Positions 1-10,456 of a stretch of DNA of 64,000 nt are shown one piece after another. The stretch spans positions 205,448,017-205,512,016 of the forward strand of contig JARDYH010000004.1 of assembly GCA_029215795.1 (NCBI GenBank). Direction: 5' to 3'. The notes below the pieces were generated by a model. The model searched no databases, was not told the origin of the DNA, and was given only the letters and a program-made list of their open reading frames with translations. How positions within the stretch are numbered: position 1 is the first letter of the stretch; every line of letters begins with the position of its first letter. The DNA comes from Anniella stebbinsi. Its lineage: Eukaryota > Chordata > Lepidosauria > Squamata > Anniellidae. The position numbers and the translations under genes were made by a program.

Positions 1-789
1 AATACTGCAGTAAGCAGAAGTACATTCACACTTGCAATGCAGATGTGCCCTGAAGGTCAAGGTGTTGAGGGTGTGTGAAATATAAGCCCACAGGACCTTG
101 CAAAGCCAATTAGAGACAGCCCCATCAGAAAAAGAAAGTAATGAAGTGCCACTTTGATTGAAGCATTCATGAGAAGTGACCAGTGAGGCTACGTGTGCTC
201 TGCTATTGCTATAGCAGCAGGTCCTATTTTGTATCACCAACAGCTGGGTGTTGCCACCTGCAGAAGTTCTGCAAGCCAAACTAAGTTGTACACACATTAT
301 TTGCTTGGTTTGCATAATATATTCTTCTACTAGTTATGATGAGCGTCAAACCATTGTACAGAGCACTAAAGCCTGATTATTAGAAATCCTTATGTGTCCC
401 ACTTTGAAGAGGCCGCTTGGTGTTGCCCAAAGGCTTTGAAGCCTATTTTAGTAACCATAAGAACTAGAAATCTTTTTTTTTAAAAAAAGGGGGGGGGACA
501 CAAATGATCAAGGTACTGAATTGGATCAGAAATTGATACATTTTCCCATAGGTTGGAGACATCCAGAAGATGGATCACTTAACTAAAAAGAAATAGATAT
601 AGGTGTATGCTCACAGTTACTAGCACAGGTTAGAATGGCTTGTTCAGCATGGGTTAGGATGCGTTCTCAGGATCTGATACTGAAGATGAATTGTTCCTTA
701 ACCTGCATTAACCAGTCTTCTGTTTGTGCCGCCTAGGAATTTTAGACGATTTAACTGTAGGTGGATTTTCTTTCATGGATCTCTCCCAA
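1..789. other. Unique AT-rich sequence, nothing recognised
   Basis: No repeat family, exon or RNA gene could be recognised. A run of T, then A, then G near 473-498 is a low-complexity tract. The small open frames here are no longer than chance. Confidence 0.5.
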
Positions 790-815
790 GTGTGTGTGTG
801 TGTGTGTATGTGTGA
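790..815. repeat. (TG)n microsatellite
   Basis: Alternating TG dinucleotides with one TA interruption. A C-run followed by (CA)n lies about 170 bp downstream (985-1010). The overlapping short ORFs on both strands are produced by these tracts. Confidence 0.9.
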
Positions 816-1890
816 GTGGGGGAGCTGTTGTGAGTGGCTGTGTGGAATACCCTCCATCCGAGTCTGGAATTGCATGACAAGTACTCTTTCGCTGCCACAC
901 AGATTATCAGATTTATTAGTTTGGATGGTGTGGTGAACTTCAGAACCTCTCTTATTCCCCAACTCCAAGCCCCCTTATCTCTCACCCCCCCCCCCCGCAC
1001 ACACACACATATGATGAACACACTGACCATCTGTTCAGTGGCTGGGGAGGGGAGAAGAGACACTCCAAGTACACAACAGTTTTCTGCTCTGCTTGTGGTT
1101 TTCTCGATTGGGGCAACGGACTTCCCTCCCCCTTGAATTTATGGGTGCATAATCCTTGGTTAATCTCTTTTTCATATCAGCCTAGAAGTGTTTCTCCACA
1201 GTCACTAATGTAGATCCAAATGACGACCCCAGCATTTAAACATTATTTGAAAAATATAAACAGGCTGTTATTTTACTGCTTTGTAACAACACATTGAATG
1301 AATGATAATATATTGCTCGTATGTTAAGAAAGCCTAGATCTGTTTTATATAAATTAGTATATTCATTTGTTAGTGCTCCCTTAGAACTTTGCCCAGTACC
1401 TCTGCTCTGTCCTGATGCCGTACCAATTTCCCATGATCTTACTAATGTTAGGAAGTAGTCAACTTATTCCAAAATGCATAATTTAATTCACATGGGAAAC
1501 AATGCAAAATGGTGTCTTCTCTCCTGGGTTCATAGTAAGGGAGTTTTGTCTCAAGAGGAACCATATTGTAGTTCAAAAGTCCTTAGAAATGGAACAATAT
1601 TCAGGAATTTGCTGGCCTTATTCATCTATGGCAGATTGCCCTTTCCACATATTGTTGTGAAGTGCTTGGCCTTCGCTGTTCCGTTTGAGGTTTCGTGACA
1701 GCCCCACTCATGTTTTTAACAAGATGGAGGTTAGTTGTGGAGAAATAGCACCTTTTTGGAATTTGAAGAAGTGGACGGTATTGAAGAGGAATTTGATGAA
1801 GTGGACAGTGTGGACAAAAGCTTATGCCAGAATGAATGGTTCTGTTTGCACACATGGGTTAATTAATTAGCCTGTGATTTACTATGGTGC
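816..1890. other. Unique sequence, nothing recognised
   Basis: Apart from the C-run/(CA)n tract at 985-1010, I see no repeat family or coding signal. Confidence 0.45.
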
Positions 1891-1894
1891 ATGC

Positions 1895-2095
1895 CCAGTG
1901 TGTGTCATCCAATTGACCTGATTGGAAGTTGTTCCATGTCATCCTAACCCACACACTATGGGTTAGTTGTGGTTTAAACAGCCCAAAGTTAACCTAACAA
2001 CTAATTATAGGTTAACTTTAGGTTGTTCAATCCATGTTTAACCTGTAGTATCCAGGTTTGAACATCATGAAGCAACCTCCAATTGGGTCAATCAG
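1895..2095. repeat. Palindromic element (imperfect inverted repeat)
   Basis: The arm at 1913-1935 (TTGACCTGATTGGAAGTTG...) is the reverse complement, with a few mismatches, of 2069-2091. Between them lie GGGTTAGTTGTGG and GTTAACCT motifs that also pair internally. This is the layout of a MITE-like non-autonomous DNA transposon. It resembles the N element at 16.05 kb in its GGTTGTT/AACAACC words. Superfamily unknown; element ends are approximate. Confidence 0.6.
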
Positions 2096-2164
2096 AGGTT
2101 GCATATTTAGAATGGCAGTGGCATGCAACCCATGATTTGCCACCATTTCATGTGAACCAGGTCA

Positions 2165-2245
2165 GCATGTTCGTCTTTAAGGTGCCACATGGGCCTGTTG
2201 TTTTTGCTGCAACAGATAAAGATGGTTACGCCCTCTGGGAATTGT
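2165..2245 (+). repeat. Dispersed repeat tail (CTTTAAGGTGCCAC unit)
   Basis: Contains a degenerate 'GTCTTTAAGGTGCCAC ... TTTTTGCTGCAACAGA' string. The same unit recurs reversed at 15533-15600 and partially at 16595-16645, so it is an interspersed repeat. I recall similar units as retroposon ends in amniote genomes but cannot name the family. Confidence 0.55.
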
Positions 2246-2249
2246 TCCT

Positions 2250-3450
2250 TTGGAATTTGTTGCCTAATGCACACAAAATGCATACACATTTTTGTGTGAA
2301 ATTGTTTTGTTTTTAAGTTGCACATTGAATTGAAATGGGAGGAACAAACTTAAGATGGAAAAAATGAGAAACTAAAATTGACTGATTTGTCTGTCTCTTG
2401 TGGTTTGCAAATTGAAGCCTTAGTTTAATTATACTACTTTGTGTGTATTGTTTGGGATAGTTTCAAAATATGTCAAATTTCTTATACAAAAAGCACTTCT
2501 GTGTAGAAAAAAGCATGGAAACCATGCTTAGATCATGTGTCTGTTCCACTATGTGAACAACAACTGAGCAGCTGTGGCTAGTTGTGGTTTCTTACTGCAT
2601 GTACACTCAATGAAATAGGTATGTTAAAAGGTTATATGTGCTAACCTGCACACATTTGTATGCTTTTCCTATATAGGATGAAAATAGCCCTCAGCTTTTG
2701 TGAGCTATAAAGAATTTTGTGTACAGCTATTTAGTTGAAAACAAGAGGTGTGTGCACAAACAAGGACTTTAAATTTTATTTTTATGGAAATTAAACGGCA
2801 AAGTGCAACGTAGTGAAAGTTTATGGCAAGACAATAATATGTAGGTTCACCTCCACCCCTTTTGCATGAATGAGCCCCATATGCTATTATAATCTCTTTG
2901 AAATATATAACTTTTTACCCTGGTGCCATGGATAATTATTTCTAAAAAGGCAATTAGCAGTTGCCACGGGCTGAGATAGCAACTCCACTTTTGAGCTGCT
3001 CCTATCCCAGCAGCATAAAATAAGCACTTTAAAAAATTCTACATTTTTACAGCAAAACTATTGTGCAGTGTAAGTAGAGGAAGAATAACACTCATGACAG
3101 CAACTCATTTTGTTTGATTTATAAGGCAGGTTAGGGTGGTGTGTGTGTGTCTCAGAATATGCTCAAAGCATAGGCTTAATGATATATGATGCAGAAGAGA
3201 GAATGGCTTTAGGAACAGATTTGGAGATTTAACTTCATGGTTCTATATTTGAATTGGGCATGCCATGATTTGCCCTGGCTCAATACAGAAATGCAGTGTT
3301 TTAACTGATTTTATATATACCTGTCCCCAAAGAACACCCACTTCTCGATTATTCTTGGGCACCTCCACATGTGTCCTTGTGTTGGGACATTTATGAGCAA
3401 GAGCCTTAATTGTTTATGAGCAAGAGCCTTATTGTTTTAAAAATCACATT
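2250..3450. other. Unique AT-rich sequence, nothing recognised
   Basis: No recognisable repeat or coding feature. A short tandem duplication, 'TATGAGCAAGAGCCTTA' repeated about 26 bp apart, lies at 3392-3433. Confidence 0.45.
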
Positions 3451-3451
3451 T

Positions 3452-3632
3452 GTCCTACACCAAATCTACACCAAGCAGGATATAGCGGTATGAAAGCAGT
3501 ATATGGTAGTGTCAATGGGCCCCAACAGTTGTCAATGCACTTCAATACTGCTATAAAGCAGTCGTGTGGCTCCTGCCTTTTATATACTGCTTTCATCCCA
3601 CTATATCCTATTTGGTGTAGATCTGGCCCTAG
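3452..3632. repeat. Palindromic MITE-like element, GTGTAGATCTGG ends
   Basis: The left arm near 3460-3510 (CTACACCAAGCAGGATATAG, then GAAAGCAGTATATGG) is the reverse complement of 3580-3627 (TATACTGCTTTCAT, CTATATCC, TTGGTGTAG). The two arms are about 45-50 bp with few mismatches, around a short loop. A longer, internally different relative with the same outer GTGTAGATCTGG end is at 52236-52488. The structure indicates a non-autonomous DNA transposon or foldback element. Confidence 0.75.
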
Positions 3633-3699
3633 AAAATAGAAAAATAACATTTTATTGTCACCCTTACAATTTGAAAATGCAGAAGCCAAACTCTTGAGG

Positions 3700-3890
3700 G
3701 TTTTCATAGAATTGGAAGGGGTCATTTCCGCTTTCAAGTCCAAACCTCTGTTCAGTGCAGGAATCCAGTTTAAAGTATCCCTGACAGGTGGCTGTCTAGT
3801 TTCTGCTTGGTTACCTCCAGTGACCACCATCTCCCTAGGCAGTTAGTTCCATTGTCTGACTTCTCTGACCATTAGGGACTTTTTTCCGGA
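3700..3890 (-). mobile_element. CR1 LINE 3' fragment
   Basis: Read on the minus strand this gives the end of CR1 ORF2 plus the 3' UTR: the region encoding the 'LTVRE..LPREMVVTGG..' and 'GYFKLDS' type sequence, then the TTGGACTTGAAAG and CCCCTTCCAATTCTATGA tail. It matches the better-preserved copies at 48.6-49.65 kb and 58.6-58.8 kb. It is truncated at the 5' end as usual and diverged, and contains no intact coding sequence. Confidence 0.85.
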
Positions 3891-3984
3891 TGTTCAACTG
3901 AAATATGCCTTGTGTTTTAAGCTGTATGGAACCGATATATAAAGTATTATGTTGCTGTTATATTATGACATGCCAATTGTTCCA

Positions 3985-4098
3985 CACCCTTTTCCCAAGG
4001 GGGATGAGGGTAATATACCTTGGGCATGTCCTATTTTACCCTCACAATAACTCTGAGAGGTGGGTTAGGCTCAAAGTTCCTAAGTCACCTTGTAAGCA
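3985..4098 (-). mobile_element. MIR-type SINE fragment
   Basis: Contains the core 'TTACCCTCACAATAACTCTGAGAGGTGGGTTAGG' pattern followed by a degenerate 'AAGTCACC' segment. This is the layout of MIR/CORE-SINE in reverse orientation. It is partial and lacks the tRNA-like head. Confidence 0.6.
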
Positions 4099-4099
4099 T

Positions 4100-4872
4100 C
4101 ACGGTCAATATAATTAGAATGTAAAATTGTTTGGTTTTTACACAATCTCCTTTGATTTTAGTTTGGAAAATAATACCCTTTCCCATTAAAATCAATAAAG
4201 AGGGAGAGTATGGAGAATTGGCTTGGAGGCTTATGTTGTGGTAAATTCTCTAGAATGCCAAAGCTTTACAGCATTACCTTTTAGCAGAAGCCAAAACAGC
4301 AGGATTTTGGAATTTTCTCTGGGGAACAAGGCTGCTGTTTGTCAGTATTTGCACCTGCATGAGCAGCAAAGTCTGCCTTAAACAATGCTGATCAATTCCA
4401 ATTTTATTCCTGACTTCCCCTCCCCCTGACTTCCAGAAGGATCTGTCTTTCCTGTCACTCAGGATAATGATCCCGCTGCAAGCATAGCCGAGAACCCAGA
4501 AACTCACTGTAATCTCATCAAGACTTTGATTCCCCAGCAGGGATGGTTGAATTTATACAACCAGCAGGTTGGGGCACGTCAGCTTCCAACGTTGTGTGCT
4601 CAGCTAGCGAATTGGGCAGATTTCCTTTCGGCTTTTTAACTCTGTCCATTTATGGTGGCAAAACCAAAGGATTTCACTTTGAGAAGGGAGTTTAATTGAC
4701 CTTAGTCATTTTTTTTATCCTTTCTTTTGTTGTTGTTACTTTTGACTGTGACTTTAAAACAAAAAGCAATGTCCCATCTCAGAATCAGGAGTCTATTATT
4801 ATCATGTAGTGTTTTTGTGATCCTGTAACCTTATTACAAATTCGGGGGGGGGGGGGGTCCTGTTGAGATAAT
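4100..4872. other. Unique sequence, nothing recognised
   Basis: Apart from a G-run at 4844-4857, nothing could be recognised on either strand. Confidence 0.4.
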
Positions 4873-5486
4873 GACCTCCATCACACCTAATCCCCACACC
4901 TGGTTTGCCTCCGTGTTTTTTTAACCTCTGAGGCAAAAGTGCATCAAGCTTATGATCCCTTTCACCTGAATAGCTGCTCTTTCGCTCCTACGCTCCTTGG
5001 CTTGTTCGCTCTTCCACTCCACTCCACCCCTCCCCTTCTCTTTCTCCCTCCAGTCAGGTCCTGTCAGATGAGTACTTCAACCGGACTGCCTTTCTCCCAA
5101 GCAAAAATGGAAGGACACTTTAGTCTGGCTCTTTAGGGGCATTGAGGGAGTACAATCCTGTCTCTGCAGAGATTCAGGCATTGTATGATTAAAAAACACT
5201 TTTGCCTGGTATGCAAGGTTTGGGTTTCATATTGAGGCTTGGAGCCGGCTGCTGAGAGAGATTGCTTTTCCCTGCCAGGACCTGATGCAATCCAGTCAAG
5301 CCCCCAGTTCCTTTAAAACTACACAGAGACTTAGGGCATGTTAAATGCATTTAGGGAAAATAATCCAGACTTTTAGCGTTCTGAGAAAGGCTGGGGAAGA
5401 GGCGGGGTGCCAGCAGGACAGGCACAGCATCATGTAAGTACCATGCTGCAAATCCGCACACCAGGCATGGCAACGGTGCACTAAAT
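4873..5486 (+). repeat. Block D, copy 1 (~0.6 kb repeated element)
   Basis: This block aligns along its whole length with 9657-10276 in the same orientation. It starts with GACCTCCATCACACCTAATC and contains shared strings such as TGCATCAAGCTTATGATCCC, ATGGAAGGACACTTTAGTC and TTTAGGGAAAATAATCCAG. It ends near GGTGCACTAAAT. The 3' terminus is eroded relative to copy 2. It has no coding potential: small frames do not agree between copies. It is either a non-autonomous transposon or a local duplication; the inverted repeat in copy 2 favours a transposon. Confidence 0.7.
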
Positions 5487-5652
5487 GGGGAATCGTGGCT
5501 AAGAAAGAACGAATTAGGCTAGTCAGTCTATACATTACAAGCTTCCATGTGTAAGCCATTTTAAATTGCATTGTGTGGCAGTTGTTGTCAAGTGTTAAGC
5601 TGTTTGTATGTAGTGATGTACCATAAGGTTGAGCCACTCTGTGTGTGAGTGT

Positions 5653-6140
5653 GGCCATGTCTAAACACTGGATTTTTCCCAGGGTCGTCCCTGGGTTGTC
5701 CCTGTACATCCAAATGACACACAGGGGATCCCGGGAGCAGGCAGGGATGACCCCTCTATTTTCCCAGGATAACTGGTTTCCCAGTTATTCCCATTTTCCC
5801 TGTGGTCCTGGGACCATGCAGAGGACCGTGAGCAGTGTGGGCACCTGTCCCGGCTTGTTTCCTCCTCCCCACAATTAGTGGAGGTCAGCATAGAGGGAAG
5901 GAGCATGTCCAGGGGGAGTCTAGGGACATCAGGAATTGGGGGGGGGAGTGGGGTTAGGGCTTTTTTTTTTTTAACCATACTTTTCGGTGGAGTGTAATTG
6001 CACTCCTGGCTCCTGTTTTGTTTTGCTTTTTAAATGGCACCCGTGATGGCCCTGTTTGTTTCCGGGACATTGCACTGGGTTTGTACAGTGGGGGACGATC
6101 TCAGAAGCAGGTAAATCTGGGATCGTCCCCCCTCCCTCCC
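5653..6140 (+). repeat. Element Q, copy 1
   Basis: This region and the reverse complement of 37009-37398 share an ordered set of segments: CATGTCT...CCAAATGA, a GGGATAAC/GTTATCCC region, GGTCCTGGGAC, and a terminal GGGGGACGATCTCAGAAGCAGG. Its ends are loosely complementary (CCCAGGGTCGTCCC versus GGGATCGTCCCCCC reversed). It looks like a GC-rich non-autonomous DNA transposon. I cannot name the family. The 77 and 105 aa frames inside are not conserved. Confidence 0.6.
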
Positions 6141-6171
6141 TCTACACCTTTAGGTGTAGAAAAAGACTCAT

Positions 6172-6195
6172 TGTGTGTGTGTGTGTGTGTGTGTG
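6172..6195. repeat. (TG)n microsatellite
   Basis: An uninterrupted alternating TG run. It gives rise to the overlapping short ORFs seen around it on both strands. Confidence 0.95.
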
Positions 6196-6234
6196 CATGA
6201 CTGGCTTGGAAAAATAATCCCAACTCTGTCCCAG

Positions 6235-6676
6235 TTAGGGATGTGCAAATCAGCAAAACTTGAGCTCGCCAAAGTTCTCCGAATTGCATCTCGAAGTTCG
6301 TTCCTACTTGAGTCACTATCATATTGGCAGCTTTGTTTTTCTCTTTTTGCACAAAAATCCATGCGTATTTTGAACATATTTTTCAAAACGTACACATCTG
6401 TTTTGCACATTTGTGAAGTATACACATACTTCTCCTGTTGATTAAAGCATATTTGTGCACATTTTTCAAAAGTAAGCATTTGTTTCGTGTGTATTTTCCA
6501 AATACCCATACAGAGTTGAATGCAATTTTATTTGGTCTGTGAATCATATTGCAAGATCAGAAATGTAGGGACTTTGACCGCAGATTGGATCTGAGTCTGT
6601 GTTCAGTGCAAAAGGTGCAAACTGGGTAAATCCTGATTTTAAACAAACTGAAACATATTCCTCATACATCTCTAGG
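6235..6676. repeat. TAGGGATG-end element, copy 1
   Basis: Begins TTAGGGATGTGCAAAT and ends TCATACATCTCTAGG, a short imperfect terminal inverted repeat. The interior is AT-rich, with repeated TTTGCACATTT, TTTTCAAAA and GTGTATTTT words. Same end type as the elements at 7.68, 35.5, 44.1, 53.0, 54.8, 59.9 and 63.9 kb. Non-autonomous, no coding content. Confidence 0.65.
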
Positions 6677-6842
6677 AAAAATTTAAATTAGCTTCCATGT
6701 GGCAATTTTAGTGTCTGGACTGATCTATATTTACCAAATCCCAGCCAATGAATTGGGAGGGCTTTTGCCCTGAAATATTTAAAATAAATAAAAAAATATT
6801 TAAAATAAATAAATGGCTGAGTCTCCCCAGAGTCACCACATC

Positions 6843-7056
6843 GAGCCTGTTCAGACAACACACTAAGCCATGATTAGGCCATTAACCTTTTTGCAGCAAA
6901 TGGTTAGTGAGTGTGGTTAAGCCATGGTTATGTAGCCACCATGGTTAGGAATGGTTCACATGACATGCTAAGTCATGGTTCACATGAGACCCAAAGCCAT
7001 AATGTTTAGCTCAAAATGCTTAACCACCATAGTTTAGCATGTATTTTGAACAGGAT
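6843..7056. repeat. Palindromic element M, copy 1 (CCATGGTTA-rich)
   Basis: Ends are CCTGTTCAGACAACACACTAA and ...TAGTTTAGCATGTATTTTGAACAGG, which are inverted complements. The middle repeats GCCATGGTTA and CACCATGGTTA in both orientations. A second copy is at 56108-56333. The structure is that of a MITE or foldback element. Confidence 0.7.
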
Positions 7057-7084
7057 CAATGATAATTGCTTTTTTTTTTTAAGT

Positions 7085-7215
7085 TACATTTTTAACCTAT
7101 TGTTCCTCCAAAGTGATCACGGCAACACACATTGTTCCTGCCCATTATCCTCACTGAATCCTATTAAGGTAGGTTAATGTGTGTGTGTGAGAGAGAGAGA
7201 GAGAGGGAGGGAGGG
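7085..7215 (-). repeat. Possible MIR remnant plus (GA)n
   Basis: A degenerate 'CATTATCCTCACTGAATCCTATTAAGGTAGGTTA' segment fits the MIR core in reverse orientation. It runs into a GT/GA microsatellite at 7175-7218. Weak match. Confidence 0.35.
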
Positions 7216-7246
7216 AGACCCTTGATCGTTTGAACCCACATCTCCC

Positions 7247-7324
7247 CAGCCTTCCTCAACCTGGTGCTTTACTGGGAGCTATAGTCCAAAACATCTGGAA
7301 GGCACCAGGTTGGGAATGGTTGCA
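7247..7324. repeat. hAT-like palindrome, internally deleted copy
   Basis: CAGCCTTCCTCAACCTGGTGC on the left pairs with GGCACCAGGTTGGGAATGG on the right, with CCAAAACATCTGGAAGG between. Fuller relatives are at 19.86 and 61.37 kb. I recognise this as a very common squamate palindrome with hAT-like CAG ends; superfamily from memory. Confidence 0.7.
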
Positions 7325-7681
7325 CTACATCAACTGGCTCATAATTTAGCTTAGGGTACTGCAGGTGTTTATAGTTTCCAATGTTGACATTAACACAATA
7401 CTTCGTATGACTCCTTATTTAGAGCACAGTATCTCAGAGCTTAAACAGACAACACATGTGAGAAGCTTTCAGCTCTTACTTGTGATCTCCAAAACCCAGC
7501 TAGGTATGATTGTGGGTTGGAGCAAATGGATAGGATCCGGCCATTAACATTGCAGAAGACCATGCTGTGCGCCCACTCCTCATCCTATCTTTTCCTGTTG
7601 GAGAAATAAGAAAAAGAAAGGAGAGTTTAGAACTTATCATGCAGAGGGCCTGGCAGGATGGCGCTTTTCTTGCCCTGTTCC
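7325..7681. other. Unique sequence, nothing recognised
   Basis: No repeat, exon or RNA gene signal that I can support. Confidence 0.4.
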
Positions 7682-8074
7682 CAAGGATGTATGAGAATTT
7701 TGGTTTTGCTCAGAAACATGTGAGCATGCCCTGTTCGAAGCCCCAAATACAATCACAATTACGAGCACAGGTCCACCAAAGAGTTCACAAATTGCTGAGT
7801 ATGTGGTCGTGTTTGATTTGTGATACTTCAATTTTGCACAAATTCCCTAATTTGTGAAAATTCCCCCTGCAAATTGAATCAGTCCCACTTTAGTCTATGG
7901 AGTAAATTTGCACAAATTTCACATTTGATCGCTGCTCACTTTGCACAGTTTTCTGTTCATGCAAAGTGAGCAGTGATCACAAATGCGAATGGGAATTGGG
8001 CACAAAATGAGCAACAAGACCATGTTCAGAGAATCCTAGTGACCCCGAACATTGCTCGTTCACCCATCCCTACT
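7682..8074. repeat. TAGGGATG-end element, copy 2
   Basis: Left end AAGGATGTATGAGAATTTTGG, right end CGTTCACCCATCCCTA. Inside is a perfect-looking hairpin made of CTGCTCACTTTGCA and TGCAAAGTGAGCAG around 7932-7975, plus TTTGCACAAATTT repeats. Non-autonomous; no coding content. Confidence 0.65.
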
Positions 8075-8214
8075 CCTGGGGAAAACAAATGCTCAAAGGT
8101 GAGTGAGTTCCTTGTGCTCCAGCTGGTATAAAATTTCCTGCAAAGGCTTTGGCCCTTCCTTCGCAGCACAGCATTGCTGCCACTTTGCTGCTAAACTCCG
8201 TGGTTTCACTGCTG

Positions 8215-8556
8215 CAGGATGGTGGTGGGTAATCTGAATTGCAGGAGGCAGTGCGGGCTTTCTTGCAGCCATTCAGCGCACCGGGCCAGCCTCTTCCCGG
8301 CCTCCAGTGACCAATCACCAGTTGCCATCTGCCCTAGAACACCCCCCCCCCAATTTGACTCCGGAGTGAAGTCACACAGCAAAAGGGCTGTGGTGACCTC
8401 GCTTTGAAGGGAAAAGTCAGTGTAAGTCCTTGATGTTTATAACATGCAGCTTCGGGGAAAAGCCCTGTGGTGGCTGCGAATTGGCAGCTGCATCATATAA
8501 CCAATGTAGCACCAATTTGCAACCACCCGGGACAAAGAAGATGTATAGACAGCCCC
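8215..8556 (+). repeat. Element S, copy 2
   Basis: Aligns with the right part of the element at 33.99-34.71 kb: shared GGAAAAGTCAG.GTAAGT, AGCTTC.GGG, GGCTGCATCATATAAC and a terminal AAGATGTA. The two share a 'GTGACCAATCA' segment too. The left boundary is uncertain. Non-coding, non-autonomous DNA transposon inferred from the terminal inverted repeat in the other copy. Confidence 0.6.
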
Positions 8557-9500
8557 TTTGTCCCTCCAAATGGTATTTTGCATTTTCAGAGCCAAGGTCT
8601 GATTGAGCTTTACTTTCTCCCAATTGATATGCTGTGTTTGACTAGAGATGCTGTGTCAAGGGAGGCTGAAGGAAGCTTTCCTAATCCTGTCATTTTGGTG
8701 TAGGGAGGAAGGGGAAATATTTCCTTGTTTCCAATATCATGCTCAACCAAAGGTGTTATTTGCATGTAAACCGTCCTCTACCCTTTATGTTCCCTTGAAT
8801 TTGATTTGAACATATGTGAGTTGCTTGGCATTGTTCTGAACTCAGTCTCTTTTTATTCTCAACTTCTTTATAAATTATACATCCATGTACCTTGTTTACT
8901 ATCAGCAGCCATCTTACAGCCTGCACGGTGCTGTGTGAAAGGTCTGGCAGCAATATGCACTGTACTCTTGGTACGCTTTGAAAAGCATGTTTACTTTGCT
9001 TTAGTACAAGTACCTTACCTTGCAACATCTGTGTGCATCAGCATAGAACAGGGAGAGTTATAGGAAATAAATTTCCACCCTGGGACACGCAAGTATCAAA
9101 AAGAATCCTAAATATCTTTGTTGAAAGAAAGAAATCCTTAAGTTCTAGGAAAGTAAATTACTTAGATTCTCTCCCTCCCGCCCATATTTATCTGTAATAG
9201 TCATACGCAATTACAGAGTTTTTTTCTTCTTTTTCATTTCAATTGCATTGTTTTAATTCTAACATTTGCAAATATAACAGAAAAAGAAGTAACAAAAAGA
9301 CAGCATCAGTTCACAATATCATTAGCAGAGATTCGGCACTCATATCTTTAATTTATGAATTAATATAAGCAGTCTATCTGAATAGGCATCCAAATGATAT
9401 TGATGGCTGAAGGATATATGTTCAAAAGGTAGAGAGAGCACAAGGATACACAGACCATTGAATGCTAGATAGTGGGTGTTTATGCTTCCAGGCTTGCAGA
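8557..9500. other. Unique sequence, nothing recognised
   Basis: No recognisable repeat family. Small open frames on both strands lack features of real exons. Confidence 0.4.
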
Positions 9501-9504
9501 AGAA

Positions 9505-9586
9505 GGGTGCAATCCTGGGCATGTTTAGACAGAAAATAGTTCTACAACTCCTAGAATTCCCCAGCCAGTGTGCATAGGATTGCACA
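9505..9586. repeat. Palindromic element T (TGCAATCCTATGCA ends)
   Basis: The left end GGTGCAATCCTGGGCATG is the inverted complement of the right end GTGTGCATAGGATTGCAC. The middle carries CAACTCCTAGAATTC. A larger, interrupted copy is at 26036-26698, and fragments lie at 16.95, 20.15, 21.84, 23.56 and 46.9 kb. Confidence 0.75.
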
Positions 9587-9656
9587 CTCTCTGCAGCTCT
9601 CAGAATCCACCCCTTTCACTGTCCATCTGTTAATTCCCACATCACAAGGAAATATA

Positions 9657-10276
9657 GACCTCCATCACACCTAATCCCCCCCACCTGGTTTGCCTTGCGT
9701 TTTTTTACCTCTGAGGCAAAAGTGCATCAAGCTTATGATCCCTTTCACCTGAATAGCTGCTCTTTCGCTGCTTCACTCTTCTGCTCCGCTCCGTTCCATT
9801 GCACCCCTCCTCTTTCTCCCTCCAGTCAGGTCCTGTCAGATGAGTACTTCAACCAGACCGCCTTCCTGCCGGGCAAAAATGGAAGGACCCTTTAGTCTGG
9901 CTCTTTGGGGGCATCGAGGGAGTACAATCCTGTCTCTGCAGAGATTCAGGTGTTGTATGATTAAAAAAACACACTTTTGAGCTTCGGATGCAAGGTTTGG
10001 GTTTTATACTGAGGCTTGGAGCCGGCTGCTGGGAGAAATCACTTTTCGCTGCCAGGAACAAATGCAATCCATTCAAGCCCCCAGTTCCTTTAAAACTACA
10101 TGGCACTTAGGGCACATTTAATGCGCTTAGGGAAAATAATCCAGACTTTTAGTATTCTAGGAAAGGCTGGGGAAGAGGCAGGGTGTCAGCAGGACAGATA
10201 TGGTGTTATGTGAGTACAGTGCTGCAAAACTTCACACCAGGCATGACGAGAGTACACTAAATTGCTGGTGTGATGG
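9657..10276 (+). repeat. Block D, copy 2 (~0.6 kb), with terminal inverted repeat
   Basis: Direct repeat of 4873-5486, 4.8 kb away. This copy keeps a possible 10 bp terminal inverted repeat: CCATCACACC near 9662 and GGTGTGATGG at 10267-10276. No clear target-site duplication is visible. The two copies differ by scattered substitutions and small indels, so the event is not very recent. Confidence 0.7.
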
Positions 10277-10417
10277 ACAAGACTATTTAAAAGTACATGG
10301 GCATCTGCAAAAATCAAAGACTTCTAAAACAAAATTAATAGAAGTAGTAGCTTCCAACCAAACAGAAGCCATTACAAAGCTGACACACATCATGTGCCTC
10401 AATGAGGCATTATTCCC

Positions 10418-10456
10418 CATGATGATGATGATGATCATCATCATCATCATCATCTA
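10418..10456. repeat. (GAT)n-(ATC)n palindromic microsatellite at LINE tail
   Basis: A run of GAT triplets switches to ATC triplets, so the whole tract is self-complementary. It abuts the 3' end of the minus-strand L2 element and is probably its expanded tail. Confidence 0.85.
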
